Shown here in pieces: positions 5,141 to 5,152 of a DNA stretch of 5,152 bases. Within the stretch, counting starts at the first letter, position 1. Every line of letters begins with the position of its first letter. The stretch lies in assembly GCA_002774085.1 (NCBI GenBank), contig PEZH01000014.1, forward strand, positions 1-5,152, in the 5' to 3' direction. The notes under the pieces are model-generated. The model was not told the origin of the DNA. It ran no database searches and saw nothing but the letters and a program-made list of their open reading frames with translations. The position numbers and the translations under genes were made by a program. The stretch comes from Candidatus Shapirobacteria bacterium CG09_land_8_20_14_0_10_38_17. Its GTDB lineage: Bacteria > Patescibacteriota > Microgenomatia > 0-14-0-10-38-17.

Positions 5141-5152
5141 CGGACTATATTC
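5137..5152 (+). CDS. Possible start of a next gene, cut by the window edge
   Basis: An ATG at 5137-5139 overlaps the uppP stop as ATGA, the same arrangement as at 526-529. Five codons (MTDYI) are readable before the window ends. The overlap is suggestive of a coupled downstream gene, but five codons cannot establish it and no Shine-Dalgarno is well placed. Confidence 0.3.

Overview
The window is a compact, gene-dense stretch of a bacterial chromosome with small genes, short gaps and moderately low GC. It uses the standard bacterial code: TGA ends at least two genes and is not seen inside the long reading frames. Short genes, divergent core enzymes and almost no Shine-Dalgarno sequences would fit a reduced genome such as the Candidate Phyla Radiation (Patescibacteria). 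That placement is inference, since no rRNA or ribosomal protein marker is present. I see no tRNA, rRNA, CRISPR array, insertion sequence or phage gene.

Layout. (1) Positions 1-208 hold the 5' part of an unrecognised membrane protein on the minus strand, followed by a short divergent promoter region. (2) Positions 209-2604 are a plus-strand operon. It starts with a 106-residue protein of unknown function, which overlaps rmuC by four bases (ATGA); a trans-type polyprenyl diphosphate synthase starts three bases after the rmuC stop. (3) A well-formed promoter (TTGCCC, 17-base spacer, TATAAT) lies in the gap after that operon and drives a cis-prenyltransferase, uppS (2656-3456). (4) A convergent minus-strand gene (3534-4292) encodes a divergent HAD-like protein. 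(5) Diverging from it, uppP/bacA (4367-5140) encodes undecaprenyl-diphosphatase. A possible next gene overlaps its stop at the right edge.

The genes suggest a carrier-lipid locus. The polyprenyl synthase would make a short all-trans allylic diphosphate, UppS would extend it with cis units to a long polyprenyl diphosphate, and UppP would remove one phosphate to give the monophosphate carrier used for peptidoglycan and surface glycans. The HAD-like protein in the middle has no assigned role but is a candidate accessory factor.

Three points deserve attention. First, every gene that starts its own transcript has a TATAAT-like -10 box about 6-16 bases before its start codon and no usable Shine-Dalgarno, which suggests leaderless or very short-leader mRNAs. 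Second, UppS appears to carry Cys where the family has a metal-binding Glu, and has a small insertion in the diphosphate-binding loop. Third, the HAD-like protein has an altered motif IV.
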